Source: a virus
IMG/VR virus record: IMGVR_UViG_3300009034_000092
Span: 1-42,218 of that record
Direction: 5' to 3' (one strand)
DNA: 42,218 nt
The notes below the pieces were generated by a model that saw only the letters and a list, made by a program, of their open reading frames with translations, searched no databases and was not told the origin of the DNA. Position numbers and translations under genes: made by a program. Shown here piece by piece: positions 6,964 to 13,295 of the stretch; positions within the stretch are counted from its first letter, which is position 1; every line of letters begins with the position of its first letter.

Positions 6964-7767
6964 ATGCCAAGCGGACGACCTTGGTTCAGGCACTACACGA
7001 GAGCGCGGAGCGATCCGAGGCTCAGAGGATTGTCGGATAAGGCCCACCGAGTATTTTGGGGCTTGCTAGAGATGGCGGCGGAAAACGAAAGGCCGGGATA
7101 CGTTGAAATGGGGGAGAACAACCCTTATCCAAGCCGAGTCTTGGCTGATGCCCTAAACATTCGTCCGCAACACCTGCGGATGGTGCTGGAGGAGCTGTTG
7201 GCGGCGGCTCCTGGGGGGCTGCAAGTCGCATCCAACTCGCCTCCAACATCGGTTCAACTCGCCTCCAACTCGGCGTCAACTCCCGTTCTACTCTTCTCAA
7301 AGTTCGAGACGTTAAACCCACCTAGGGACATCTCCACAGATAGGACAAGACGCTTTAGGGAACGCCAGGGAACGGTTCCCGAAACCGTTTCGAACGCTCC
7401 TAGAGAAGAGAAGAGAATAGAGAAAGATACTTTAGTATCTAAAGATACTGGGGGCGAAACGGTTACTGGTCAGAATGTTAAGGCTGTTTTCGCAGGACTC
7501 AAAGAACGCCGGGGTTACGCCTCTCCTAAAGGCGCGGCGGAGGGCGCAGCGGTGCGCCAGATGCTGAAGTGGGGGTTATCGCCCGAAGAGATTTTGGAGT
7601 GTTGGGACCAGAAGAAAACCGAACCCTTCTGGCGCGACAAGGAACTCTGGATGATGACGATAAGTGGACAGATACAGGCGTGGAAGGCCAACAAGGGGAG
7701 GTCAGATGCACAGTCTATCGGAGACACTGAAAAATATAGGAAAGCACGGGCCAGAGAAGGCCGCTGA
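6964..7767 (+). CDS. Replication initiator / replisome organiser-like protein
   Basis: 267 residues. The N-terminal 85 residues form a winged-helix-like domain (LSDKAHRVFWGLL, ADALNIRPQHLRMVLEELL) typical of phage replication organisers. A Ser/Thr-rich linker with repeated ASNS strings follows (about 90-160), then a C-terminal helical domain (about 170-240) with WGLSPEEILECWDQ and LWMMTISGQIQAW. It is followed immediately by the DnaC-like helicase loader, the usual order of initiator then loader, so it probably binds the phage origin and recruits the loader. The origin itself is not recognised, though it may lie in the repetitive linker-coding DNA as in other phages. Confidence 0.7.
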   Translation: MPSGRPWFRHYTRARSDPRLRGLSDKAHRVFWGLLEMAAENERPGYVEMGENNPYPSRVLADALNIRPQHLRMVLEELLAAAPGGLQVASNSPPTSVQLASNSASTPVLLFSKFETLNPPRDISTDRTRRFRERQGTVPETVSNAPREEKRIEKDTLVSKDTGGETVTGQNVKAVFAGLKERRGYASPKGAAEGAAVRQMLKWGLSPEEILECWDQKKTEPFWRDKELWMMTISGQIQAWKANKGRSDAQSIGDTEKYRKARAREGR

Positions 7768-8491
7768 CGGCTGGGACCCGCTGCCGGACGATGCGGTGTG
7801 TCCTGACTGTGACGGACTCCGCATGGATCATCCCGCCGTGAAATTGGCCTTGGAAGCCCGGGGCAGGAAAGGGATGGTGGTTGGTTGTCGCTGCGGACAA
7901 GCGCCGAAGGCCAGTTGGGAAGAGCGGCGCGCGCGGTATGCCAATCTTCCTCATCAGGATTCGCCACGCACCTTTGAGACGTTCGTGAGGATTCGTGGGG
8001 CTGAGGAAGGCATGGACGCCGCCAAGGAGTTCGCTGAATCGGACGAACCCCCGCACCTCTTGGTCTTGGTGGGCCAGGTGGGTTGCGGGAAGAGCCATCT
8101 ACTGGAGGCCATAGGACGGAGGCAGTTGAAGAGGGGGAAGCCGGTCAAGTATGAATACATCCCCGAACTCATTGACCGGTTTCGCGCCACGCACGGGGAA
8201 GAGAGCGAGACAAGCGTGTGGGAGATGTTCCAGACCTACGAGTCGGCGGAGACTCTTATCCTGGACGATCTGACGGAGCAGGACGTGACCACTTGGGCTG
8301 CCCAGAAGATAACGGCCTTGGTGGACAACCGATACAGGAGCGGGCTTCGGCTAGCCGTGGGAACCAACCTGGACGTTGACGACGTAATCAAGGTTTACGG
8401 ACACCGGCTTGCGAGTCGCCTTTGGGATGAGACCGGGGACGTGGCGCTGGTCACGATGACTTGCGGAGACTACAGGAGAGGAAAGAGGTGA
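7706..8491 (+). CDS. DnaC-like replicative helicase loader (AAA+ ATPase)
   Basis: 261 residues. Walker A is GQVGCGKSH (123-131), Walker B TLILDDL (183-189), and an arginine-finger type SRLWDE lies near the C-terminus. An N-terminal zinc site (C32/C35, C61/C63) matches the helicase-binding region of DnaC proteins. ATG at 7706 is chosen for its GGGAGGT site. It overlaps the initiator-like gene by 62 bases. No phage helicase or polymerase is seen, so it probably loads the host DnaB helicase. Confidence 0.85.
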   Translation: MHSLSETLKNIGKHGPEKAADGWDPLPDDAVCPDCDGLRMDHPAVKLALEARGRKGMVVGCRCGQAPKASWEERRARYANLPHQDSPRTFETFVRIRGAEEGMDAAKEFAESDEPPHLLVLVGQVGCGKSHLLEAIGRRQLKRGKPVKYEYIPELIDRFRATHGEESETSVWEMFQTYESAETLILDDLTEQDVTTWAAQKITALVDNRYRSGLRLAVGTNLDVDDVIKVYGHRLASRLWDETGDVALVTMTCGDYRRGKR

Positions 8492-8494
8492 AGG

Positions 8495-8734
8495 ATGACT
8501 ACGGCTAAGGAACTTCGGGATGAACTTGAAAGGAAGCTGGAGGAACTTCGAAAGTTCTGCCCACACGACGAGGTTTCCGATTGGATGGACTATATGTGGG
8601 CACCCGGTCACTTTGCAGGCCAAGTGCGAATCTGCAAACGGTGTGAAAAGATATTGGAAGAGTCTCCACAACCTAGGTCGTCGGCAACAACAACCATCGA
8701 GTTCACCACAGAGGAGGTAAAGGATGGAGACTGA
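8495..8734 (+). CDS. Small zinc-binding protein, 79 aa
   Basis: Starts three bases after the loader. An N-terminal charged helix (5-20) is followed by CPHDE and, 24 residues on, CKRCEK, which gives a likely treble-clef or ribbon zinc site (Cys/His). The tail is Thr/Glu-rich. The CPH...W-x-C-x-x-C plan is common in small phage proteins of unknown function. The end overlaps the next gene. Confidence 0.65.
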   Translation: MTTAKELRDELERKLEELRKFCPHDEVSDWMDYMWAPGHFAGQVRICKRCEKILEESPQPRSSATTTIEFTTEEVKDGD

Positions 8735-8894
8735 GAACGCCAAGCTACGGAAGCTCTTAAAAGACGTGACGTGGTACATCGAGGACAGGCTTGACAGATT
8801 GCCAGCCGACGACTGCCCTAGTCCATGTCCGAGGGAACAGCGCAAGAGGGCAGAGGCCGACCTTGAAGCCATTAGAGAGGCATTGGGAGATTGA
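8724..8894 (+). CDS. Hypothetical protein, 56 aa
   Basis: ATG at 8724 behind GAGGAGGTAAAGG, overlapping the preceding gene by 11 bases. Charged and helical with a central CPSPCP that splits two helices. Not recognised; the strong ribosome site and overlap support it as a real gene. Confidence 0.6.
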   Translation: METENAKLRKLLKDVTWYIEDRLDRLPADDCPSPCPREQRKRAEADLEAIREALGD

Positions 8895-8916
8895 GAAGCC
8901 GAAAGGGGGTGAGAAC

Positions 8917-8982
8917 GTGAGAAAGTTATGTGGCTGTCCAACAGGCTGGACTTGTATACATGACAACAAACCTGGGCAATAG
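8917..8982 (+). CDS. Possible 21-aa cysteine-rich peptide
   Basis: GTG at 8917 follows GAAAGGGGGTGAGAAC, the same initiation pattern as the genes at 9249 and 9449. The peptide has three cysteines (CGCPTGWTC). Very short, so the call rests on the repeated start signal. Confidence 0.4.
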   Translation: MRKLCGCPTGWTCIHDNKPGQ

Positions 8983-9021
8983 CCCCTGAAGTAAGCAAAG
9001 AGCGAGAGGAGGCGATAGCTA

Positions 9022-9243
9022 GTGGCAAAAACTGCAAAGAGTAAAGAGGAATTCGCTAAAATCAAGCCATCGAAAATAATCACAAGAGTAACACACGTTT
9101 GCGATTGCGATGATAGCCGACCAAGTTTTGATGGGGATGTCGTTGGTGTCTCGATTGACTGGCCTGTTGCCTTCGGTAGGTTTCGGATGAACTACTGTCC
9201 TTGGTGCGGCTTACATTTGCCGATGCAGTTAGGAAGGAGGTGA
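9022..9243 (+). CDS. Small zinc-binding protein, 73 aa
   Basis: GTG start with GAGAGGAGG nine bases upstream. After a Lys-rich N-terminus, CDCDD (27-31) and CPWCG (58-62) form a likely zinc ribbon around a beta domain. The stop codon lies within the GAAGGAGGTGA ribosome site of the next gene, so the two are coupled. Function unknown. Confidence 0.65.
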   Translation: MAKTAKSKEEFAKIKPSKIITRVTHVCDCDDSRPSFDGDVVGVSIDWPVAFGRFRMNYCPWCGLHLPMQLGRR

Positions 9244-9248
9244 TAATC

Positions 9249-9443
9249 GTGGAGACGGAACTGGAGGGGAAGAAACTATACCGGTGCGAGAAGGGACACC
9301 AATTTAGAGCCACCGCTATGCTTACCTTCTCGGCCTGTGTTGACGGTGAGGTGGTTGGGGACACAGGGGAACTATGCCCACTCTGCTATGTGGAATGGAT
9401 AAAGGAGAACGTCCCTAGCGCAGTTGTGGTGGAAAGGGGGTGA
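9249..9443 (+). CDS. Zinc-ribbon protein, 64 aa
   Basis: GTG at 9249, five bases after an AAGGAGGTGA site that contains the upstream stop. CxxGH (CEKGH, 13-17) and CPLCYVEW (43-50) form a typical rubredoxin-like knuckle pair. Its own stop lies in the next gene's ribosome site (AAAGGGGGTGATAACCGTG). Function unknown. Confidence 0.65.
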   Translation: METELEGKKLYRCEKGHQFRATAMLTFSACVDGEVVGDTGELCPLCYVEWIKENVPSAVVVERG

Positions 9444-9448
9444 TAACC

Positions 9449-9679
9449 GTGAAAGGCGATGCTAGTGGAGGGCCAGTGAAGCCCGATATGCGAATCACCG
9501 CCCCTGACTTAGGGCGAGACCGGCGGCACCGGCCGGGGGAGAACGAGCAAATCGTAAGAGTAGTGGTACTACGTGGCAATCGGGTGACAGGGAGTTATCT
9601 GAGGAAGAAGTTTTTCCAGGCTCTCCAAAGCTGTAAATTGTATAGGCCCGCTGGTGCTCCGGGCCAGACTTCGTCGTGA
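9449..9679 (+). CDS. Hypothetical protein, 76 aa
   Basis: GTG start in the same stop/ribosome-site/GTG cassette as the previous gene. Basic, with a central strand (IVRVVVLRGNRVTG) and a helix; no cysteine knuckle. Not recognised. Confidence 0.5.
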   Translation: MKGDASGGPVKPDMRITAPDLGRDRRHRPGENEQIVRVVVLRGNRVTGSYLRKKFFQALQSCKLYRPAGAPGQTSS

Positions 9680-9696
9680 GCTCAGTCGAACGAAAG
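9677..9696 (-). repeat. Palindromic mini-element relative
   Basis: tgagctcagtcgaacgaaag, in the gap before the gene at 9706, resembles the reverse orientation of the CTTCG..CTGAGCTC class of dispersed elements also found in the methyltransferase gene. It supplies part of the GAAAGGAG ribosome site of the next gene. Confidence 0.4.
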
Positions 9697-9705
9697 GAGA
9701 GAGTG

Positions 9706-9852
9706 ATGAGATATGCCGAAGTAATGCCTGAAGGGGGATGGCTACCCAACCCTTTAGACTACAAGTATCTATGGTCTTTCACCGTTACGGCGGAAGGTAT
9801 CCAAGGTGAGGAGCCAGTAAGTGAAAACGGGAGCCCAGATAGCGGTCCCTGA
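9706..9852 (+). CDS. Hypothetical protein, 48 aa
   Basis: ATG at 9706 (also GTG at 9703) behind GAAAGGAGAG. Short aromatic beta stretch (YKYLWSFTVTAEG), acidic tail. Overlaps the VRR-NUC start by 32 bases. Not recognised. Confidence 0.5.
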   Translation: MRYAEVMPEGGWLPNPLDYKYLWSFTVTAEGIQGEEPVSENGSPDSGP

Positions 9853-10216
9853 AAAGGATCTCCAGGGCAGGATAATCGACTATGCCCACGTCTGCGGCTG
9901 GAAGGTGGCTCACTTCCGGCCGGCCAGGACAGAAAAGGGCTGGAGAACCGCTGTCAGTGCGGACGGGGCTGGATTCCCTGACCTGTTGATGACACGAAAG
10001 GGTAGGATGTTCGTTGCGGAACTCAAGTCACAGAAGGCCGAACTGACAGATAACCAGTTGATGTGGCAGTCCGAGATGCAAGAGGTTCAAGGATACGCAC
10101 GAAGGTTTCCCTTGGGTGGCCAGACGACAACCAGCGACATGGTTGAGCCAGTCCGCTATTTCGTCTGGCGGCCCAGCGACTGGGATTCGGGAATGATTGA
10201 GGAGGTACTAAGGTGA
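9821..10216 (+). CDS. VRR-NUC domain nuclease
   Basis: 131 residues, normal for stand-alone phage VRR-NUC proteins (PD-(D/E)XK superfamily, Holliday-junction resolvase-like). Seen are the N-terminal acidic residue near 11, GFPDLL (51-56) with D54, the ELK strand E67-x-K69, and the following Gln-containing helix (DNQLMWQSEM). GTG start, overlapping the small gene before it. Likely resolves branched phage DNA before packaging. Confidence 0.85.
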   Translation: MKTGAQIAVPEKDLQGRIIDYAHVCGWKVAHFRPARTEKGWRTAVSADGAGFPDLLMTRKGRMFVAELKSQKAELTDNQLMWQSEMQEVQGYARRFPLGGQTTTSDMVEPVRYFVWRPSDWDSGMIEEVLR

Positions 10217-10503
10217 TTGAGAGACTGAGACTGACGGATGAGGAGATGGTACGGGCTGAGGAGCAAGCCATAGCCTCTTTGCCTAAGCTAAAGGAGTCGC
10301 TTCGTCGGAGAGAGCCCTTTGTTATTGGCGCATCCCTTCGTTCTACTGCCGACGCCCAGCTACGCAAGGCGCTGTGGGGCATGGTGGATTGGTGCTGCTC
10401 GAATACGGGGCCATCCAAGGATGAATTCCTACTTGTGGGGGGTGCTCTTGCGAGTCAGGTACTCAGGGCTGGCATCGAGCGGCCAAAGGAGCTGGGATCA
10501 TGA
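10213..10503 (+). CDS. Hypothetical protein, 96 aa
   Basis: GTG start overlapping the VRR-NUC stop (GTGA) and a stop overlapping the next ATG (ATGA). Mostly helical with acidic N-terminus and a WCC motif near residue 60. Not recognised; tight coupling supports it. Confidence 0.65.
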   Translation: MIERLRLTDEEMVRAEEQAIASLPKLKESLRRREPFVIGASLRSTADAQLRKALWGMVDWCCSNTGPSKDEFLLVGGALASQVLRAGIERPKELGS

Positions 10504-10916
10504 AACCTGTATTCCAGACGCGATTTGGTGGTAGCGATAGCCTAGCTGAGGAACAGGGCAACTGTCTTGCCGCATGTTTGGCCAGCATCTTTGAACTTAC
10601 GCTAGACGAAGTGCCTGACCCCATCATGGATGAGGGTGCGGAGTGGTTCAGAGAAATTCAGGACTGGCTTAGAGAGCGGAACCTGTGGATCGTGGCCTTA
10701 GAGGGCGTTTTCGCATATGAGCACGCAGCCTACACCATTCTCAGTTGTAAGAGCACGGTGTTACCGGGAGAGAAGCATGTCGTCGTCGCTTACAACGGAG
10801 AGGTTGTCCACGATCCTAGCCCGAGGGCAAAGTCAGTGGGAGAGATAGAGCAGACTTGGGTGTTTGCCGTTCTCAATCCTGCTAGTGCAATCCTGCTGAC
10901 TAAGGAGCCAGGATGA
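10500..10916 (+). CDS. Peptidase C39-like / papain-fold protein
   Basis: 138 residues. GNCLAACLASI (20-30) has the Cys-containing active-site helix start of C39-like cysteine peptidases, and KHVVVAYNGEVVHDPSP (92-108) has the catalytic His strand and HDP turn. No signal peptide, so it would act in the cytoplasm. Many phages carry such single-domain C39-like proteins with unknown substrates. It sits in the early nuclease/replication unit, so a role in host takeover rather than lysis is inferred. Confidence 0.65.
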   Translation: MKPVFQTRFGGSDSLAEEQGNCLAACLASIFELTLDEVPDPIMDEGAEWFREIQDWLRERNLWIVALEGVFAYEHAAYTILSCKSTVLPGEKHVVVAYNGEVVHDPSPRAKSVGEIEQTWVFAVLNPASAILLTKEPG

Positions 10917-11149
10917 GGCTGGCCGTAACCCATGAGGGAGTGTACGTTGGCCGCTGTCCTCGGCCCTTTTGCGGAGGGACCATCCAGCGGTGCGATCCTC
11001 GGTTCGAGGGCGGGGTCATAGCCAAGTGTACGCTGTGCTGGCTGAGATATAGGCAGAAAGAAGAACTCCTCCCCTTGGTGGGTGCGGGGATTCGCACTCC
11101 AAAGAACAAGAGGCACAGCCCGGTTAAGGTGAACGTTTGGGGACGCTAG
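10913..11149 (+). CDS. Zinc-ribbon protein, 78 aa
   Basis: Coupled to the preceding gene (ATGA). CPRPFCGG (15-22) and CxxC at CTLCW (42-46) form a zinc ribbon, followed by a basic tail. Last gene of the rightward unit; its TAG is the overlapping palindrome CTAG with the stop of the opposing gene. Function unknown. Confidence 0.65.
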   Translation: MRLAVTHEGVYVGRCPRPFCGGTIQRCDPRFEGGVIAKCTLCWLRYRQKEELLPLVGAGIRTPKNKRHSPVKVNVWGR

Positions 11150-11253
11150 CCCTGGGGAGTCTTCCAGAGCCGCTTGCCGCATTGAGGGCAGGCCTTGGGA
11201 TTTTTAATGCGGGTTGTCCACTTGTACCCGCACCGTGGGCAGGTCTTTTCCAT
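11146..11253 (-). CDS. Zinc-ribbon mini-protein, 35 aa
   Basis: Reads leftward: an ATG at 11253, preceded by AGGAGGAC, opens a 35-residue basic protein with two perfect CPxCG knuckles (CPRCG and CPQCG) 16 residues apart. This is a complete small rubredoxin-type zinc ribbon. Its stop overlaps that of the convergent gene at 10913. Last gene of the leftward unit. Confidence 0.7.
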   Translation of the reverse strand: MEKTCPRCGYKWTTRIKNPKACPQCGKRLWKTPQG

Positions 11254-11254
11254 A

Positions 11255-11467
11255 TTAGTCCTCCTCTCTTATCCTCTGAACACTGCCGTTCGCATCCCAT
11301 AATTGTGGCCTTCCGTAGTGGGCCATAGCATCAAAGACCGTTACTGAGCCACAATCGCTGTGCAAACGCTGTGCATACCACGCAACGTCGAAAGCCCGCC
11401 GTTGGGTTGGTGTGCTTTGAAGAAAGCCGCAATAGCTACAACCGATGTGGTATCTATCTCTAACCAT
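11255..11467 (-). CDS. Hypothetical protein, 70 aa
   Basis: Leftward, with AGGAGGT eight bases before the ATG. N-terminal CSYCG gives half a zinc site and a further Cys lies at residue 39. The rest is a mixed fold (FDVAWYAQRLHS). One base separates its stop from the next start. Not recognised. Confidence 0.6.
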   Translation of the reverse strand: MVRDRYHIGCSYCGFLQSTPTQRRAFDVAWYAQRLHSDCGSVTVFDAMAHYGRPQLWDANGSVQRIREED

Positions 11468-11479
11468 CGTCCATACCTC

Positions 11480-11662
11480 CTATCTTAGCTTTCCACCTAC
11501 CGGGGATTGGCTAGGTTCCGACGTGACTATGGGTTCCTTCTCAGACCCTGCGCATATATAGTCCCAAGAGTATCCCGGTATACGGTGGAGAGCCATCAAA
11601 CCGTCTTTGCGCACCCACCACCAACGGAAACATTCAGGACATTTGCCTTTAGTGAGGGGCAT
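11480..11662 (-). CDS. Small Trp-rich zinc-site protein, 60 aa
   Basis: The ATG at 11662 has AGGAGGC five bases upstream; a longer in-frame version to 11749 lacks one and would overlap the membrane-protein gene upstream. Contains KGKCPECFRWWWV, a CxxC knuckle followed by three tryptophans, and another Cys in YICAGSE. Function unknown. Confidence 0.6.
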   Translation of the reverse strand: MPLTKGKCPECFRWWWVRKDGLMALHRIPGYSWDYICAGSEKEPIVTSEPSQSPVGGKLR

Positions 11663-11687
11663 TGGTTGCCTCCTATGTTTTATCCGC

Positions 11688-11804
11688 CTACCGATACGGA
11701 GCAATCCAGGTCCATGTACCATCCTCGTAGCGATGTATATGAGGAACAATGAGAAGGATAATGAAGACCAAGAATACTAGACCTGCGGCGACACAAGGTA
11801 GCAT
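11688..11804 (-). CDS. Small single-pass membrane protein, 38 aa
   Basis: Leftward, from an ATG at 11804. Residues 2-23 are a clear hydrophobic helix (VAAGLVFLVFIILLIV), followed by a short polar tail. A larger frame to 11918 exists but overlaps the upstream gene and lacks a good ribosome site. Possible superinfection-exclusion or regulatory membrane peptide; function unknown. Confidence 0.5.
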   Translation of the reverse strand: MLPCVAAGLVFLVFIILLIVPHIHRYEDGTWTWIAPYR

Positions 11805-11805
11805 A

Positions 11806-12024
11806 TCAATCGCTCCATAGCCATTCTTTGTCCTTTGGTTCGTGGCCTTCCCACAGTACGGCGTCAACGTAGTCTGTCGTCCTGGTGCCATTGATGCGAA
11901 GCCAAGGACGTAGAACATTTACGAGAAACCGGGATATATCCCTCTCTACGATGAGTGATCCCCGTTCTGCTATCCGTTGTTCAATTATTCGCAGGGATTC
12001 ACGTATGTCGCTTGGTTTACTCAT
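11806..12024 (-). CDS. Hypothetical helical protein, 72 aa
   Basis: Leftward ATG at 12024 with GGAAGCCC upstream. The first half is a charged helix (DIRESLRIIEQRIAERG) and the second holds strands and aromatic residues. Not recognised. Its start follows a repeat (GACGAGGCCTGA) also found after the gene at 12238. Confidence 0.55.
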   Translation of the reverse strand: MSKPSDIRESLRIIEQRIAERGSLIVERDISRFLVNVLRPWLRINGTRTTDYVDAVLWEGHEPKDKEWLWSD

Positions 12025-12046
12025 CTGGGCTTCCTTTCAGGCCTCG

Positions 12047-12226
12047 TCAGTCATCCTGCTTCGTCTCTTGCTCATCTCCGTCAACCTGCATCTCAAAGAG
12101 CATCGAATTGACGCAAGCCCCGTACCACTTATTCACAGCCTCATCACTTGGCTTCTGACTATAACAAGAAACCCAAATCGTATTGCAGTCAGGGCAGGAA
12201 ACTCTCACTACAACCCAAACTTTCAT
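12047..12226 (-). CDS. Small CxxC protein, 59 aa
   Basis: Leftward ATG at 12226 with GGAGAACG upstream. Beta-rich start with CPDC (11-14) and further Cys at 21 and 38, then an acidic tail. Possible zinc ribbon. Not recognised. Confidence 0.6.
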   Translation of the reverse strand: MKVWVVVRVSCPDCNTIWVSCYSQKPSDEAVNKWYGACVNSMLFEMQVDGDEQETKQDD

Positions 12227-12237
12227 CGTTCTCCTTC

Positions 12238-12447
12238 TCAGGCCTCGTCAGGGCGGCTATCTAATTCCGCTTGGAGCGCATCAAGGTAACCCTCCCGACG
12301 CTCATCGGCGGCGTAGCACATTCGGATATGGTTGTATAACGCCTCAATCAATGCATTTTGATCGGATACGGTGTAACCATTTGGTACATCCACACCACAA
12401 AATGGGCATCGACACTTTCCAAGTATGTGCTCTGACATATAAACCAT
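12238..12447 (-). CDS. Zinc-finger-like protein, 69 aa, first of leftward unit
   Basis: Leftward ATG at 12447 behind TAGGAGGT, about 22 bases downstream of the expected start of transcription. CRCPFCG (12-18) with H40 and C44 later makes a CCHC zinc-finger pattern; the following helix is charged. As the first product of the leftward promoter it is a candidate regulator, but no helix-turn-helix is evident. Confidence 0.65.
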   Translation of the reverse strand: MVYMSEHILGKCRCPFCGVDVPNGYTVSDQNALIEALYNHIRMCYAADERREGYLDALQAELDSRPDEA

Positions 12448-12475
12448 CTTTTACCTCCTACTGATACTCATGCTA

Positions 12476-12503
12476 ATGATAACACACATACACACAATGT
12501 CAA
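12476..12503 (-). promoter_or_regulatory. Leftward sigma70-like promoter
   Basis: Read leftward: -35 TTGACA (12498-12503), 16-base spacer, -10 TATCAT (12476-12481). It drives the seven-gene leftward unit. Confidence 0.75.
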
Positions 12504-12567
12504 GTCCTCACCATACCTGGCCGTTAACCCCTCACCAGCAGATAATTGCACCCTTCTAGATACAAAC

Positions 12568-12596
12568 TTGACACCGACTTTTGAAATCTCTAAAGT
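12568..12596 (+). promoter_or_regulatory. Rightward sigma70-like promoter
   Basis: -35 TTGACA (12568-12573), 17-base spacer, -10 TAAAGT (12591-12596), about 40 bases before the ATG at 12642. Back to back with the leftward promoter; the 64 bases between the two -35 boxes hold two CTCACCA strings and the 12-mer agcagataattg. Confidence 0.75.
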
Positions 12597-12641
12597 GATG
12601 AGGAATGCGTGTTCTACTTCTGTGATTGAGGGAGGAAACAC

Positions 12642-12869
12642 ATGGGCCGAGCATTTGTAGAGGATACTAGGATAAAGGGGTCTGCTCGGGTTCTAGTCGA
12701 GGGTGATGTGACACAGATTGAGCCTTGTGAGCCGCCGCAATACATCATGAGCTTTTATTGCCTGAAACTGAACACAGGCCATCACATACACCTTGACTGG
12801 GAAGTGATTGGAGAGATCGTTAAGCTGCACAAGGAGATAGAGGACGCATATAGTGAGGAGGAACACTGA
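12642..12869 (+). CDS. Hypothetical protein, 75 aa, first of late unit
   Basis: ATG at 12642 with GAGGGAGGAAA upstream. A beta-rich domain (ARVLVEGDVTQIEP, HHIHLDWEVIGEI) and an acidic helical tail. Not recognised. Its place directly behind the rightward promoter suggests a regulatory or early function. Confidence 0.6.
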   Translation: MGRAFVEDTRIKGSARVLVEGDVTQIEPCEPPQYIMSFYCLKLNTGHHIHLDWEVIGEIVKLHKEIEDAYSEEEH

Positions 12870-13042
12870 GGATTGAGTGTCCCAACGCAGCTTGTAGGAA
12901 GCTCCTGCTGGAGGACTTTCGAGGAGGAGCGGTTCAGGTGTCGTGTCCCCGGTGCAAATTGAAGATGCGGTTAACAGACGAGCGCAGCTACAACAGCCAC
13001 CGTCTGGCTGTGGCACTTGACAGGGGCGGACAGAAGTTCTAG
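12866..13042 (+). CDS. Com-like zinc-ribbon protein with probable CTG start
   Basis: The 58-residue frame has CPNAAC then CPRCKLKMRL, the double-knuckle plan and order seen in Mu Com, a zinc protein that binds mRNA and activates mom translation. There is no ATG, GTG or TTG at the right place. A CTG at 12866 overlaps the preceding stop (CTGA) and lies four bases after GAGGAGG, exactly where a coupled start is expected; an ATT at 12872 is the alternative. RNA binding is inferred from family likeness only. Confidence 0.55.
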   Translation: MRIECPNAACRKLLLEDFRGGAVQVSCPRCKLKMRLTDERSYNSHRLAVALDRGGQKF

Positions 13043-13051
13043 AATTTTCTT

Positions 13052-13213
13052 GTGCAACAACCTCTTGCGAATGATAGTAAGCGGTTCGAGGCGGAACTTG
13101 CCCAAGTGTGCCAGGACATAGCTGATGCAGCCGACGCTGCGGGCGTTGAACTACAGGCCGATCCTCTGTTCATGGGATTACTAATTCTCTTGAGGGACAA
13201 CGTAGAGCATTAA
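13052..13213 (+). CDS. Hypothetical acidic protein, 53 aa
   Basis: GTG at 13052, nine bases after the previous stop, without a strong ribosome site. An acidic helix with repeated Ala/Asp (IADAADAAG) and a hydrophobic C-terminal helix. Last gene before the terminator. Not recognised. Confidence 0.45.
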   Translation: MQQPLANDSKRFEAELAQVCQDIADAADAAGVELQADPLFMGLLILLRDNVEH

Positions 13214-13266
13214 CGACAACCGAATAATCTAGTGCCCTAAGTGGCCGTCTCTTTTGTGTGCGCTAA

Positions 13267-13292
13267 GTCGCCTCAAACGGGGCGGCTTTTTT
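13267..13292 (+). terminator. Intrinsic terminator before the packaging genes
   Basis: Stem GTCGCC / GGCGGC (one G-U pair), eight-base loop, then six T. It ends four bases before the ATG of the first packaging gene, so transcription from the 12568 promoter must read through it to reach the virion genes. Confidence 0.75.
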
Positions 13293-13295
13293 GTT

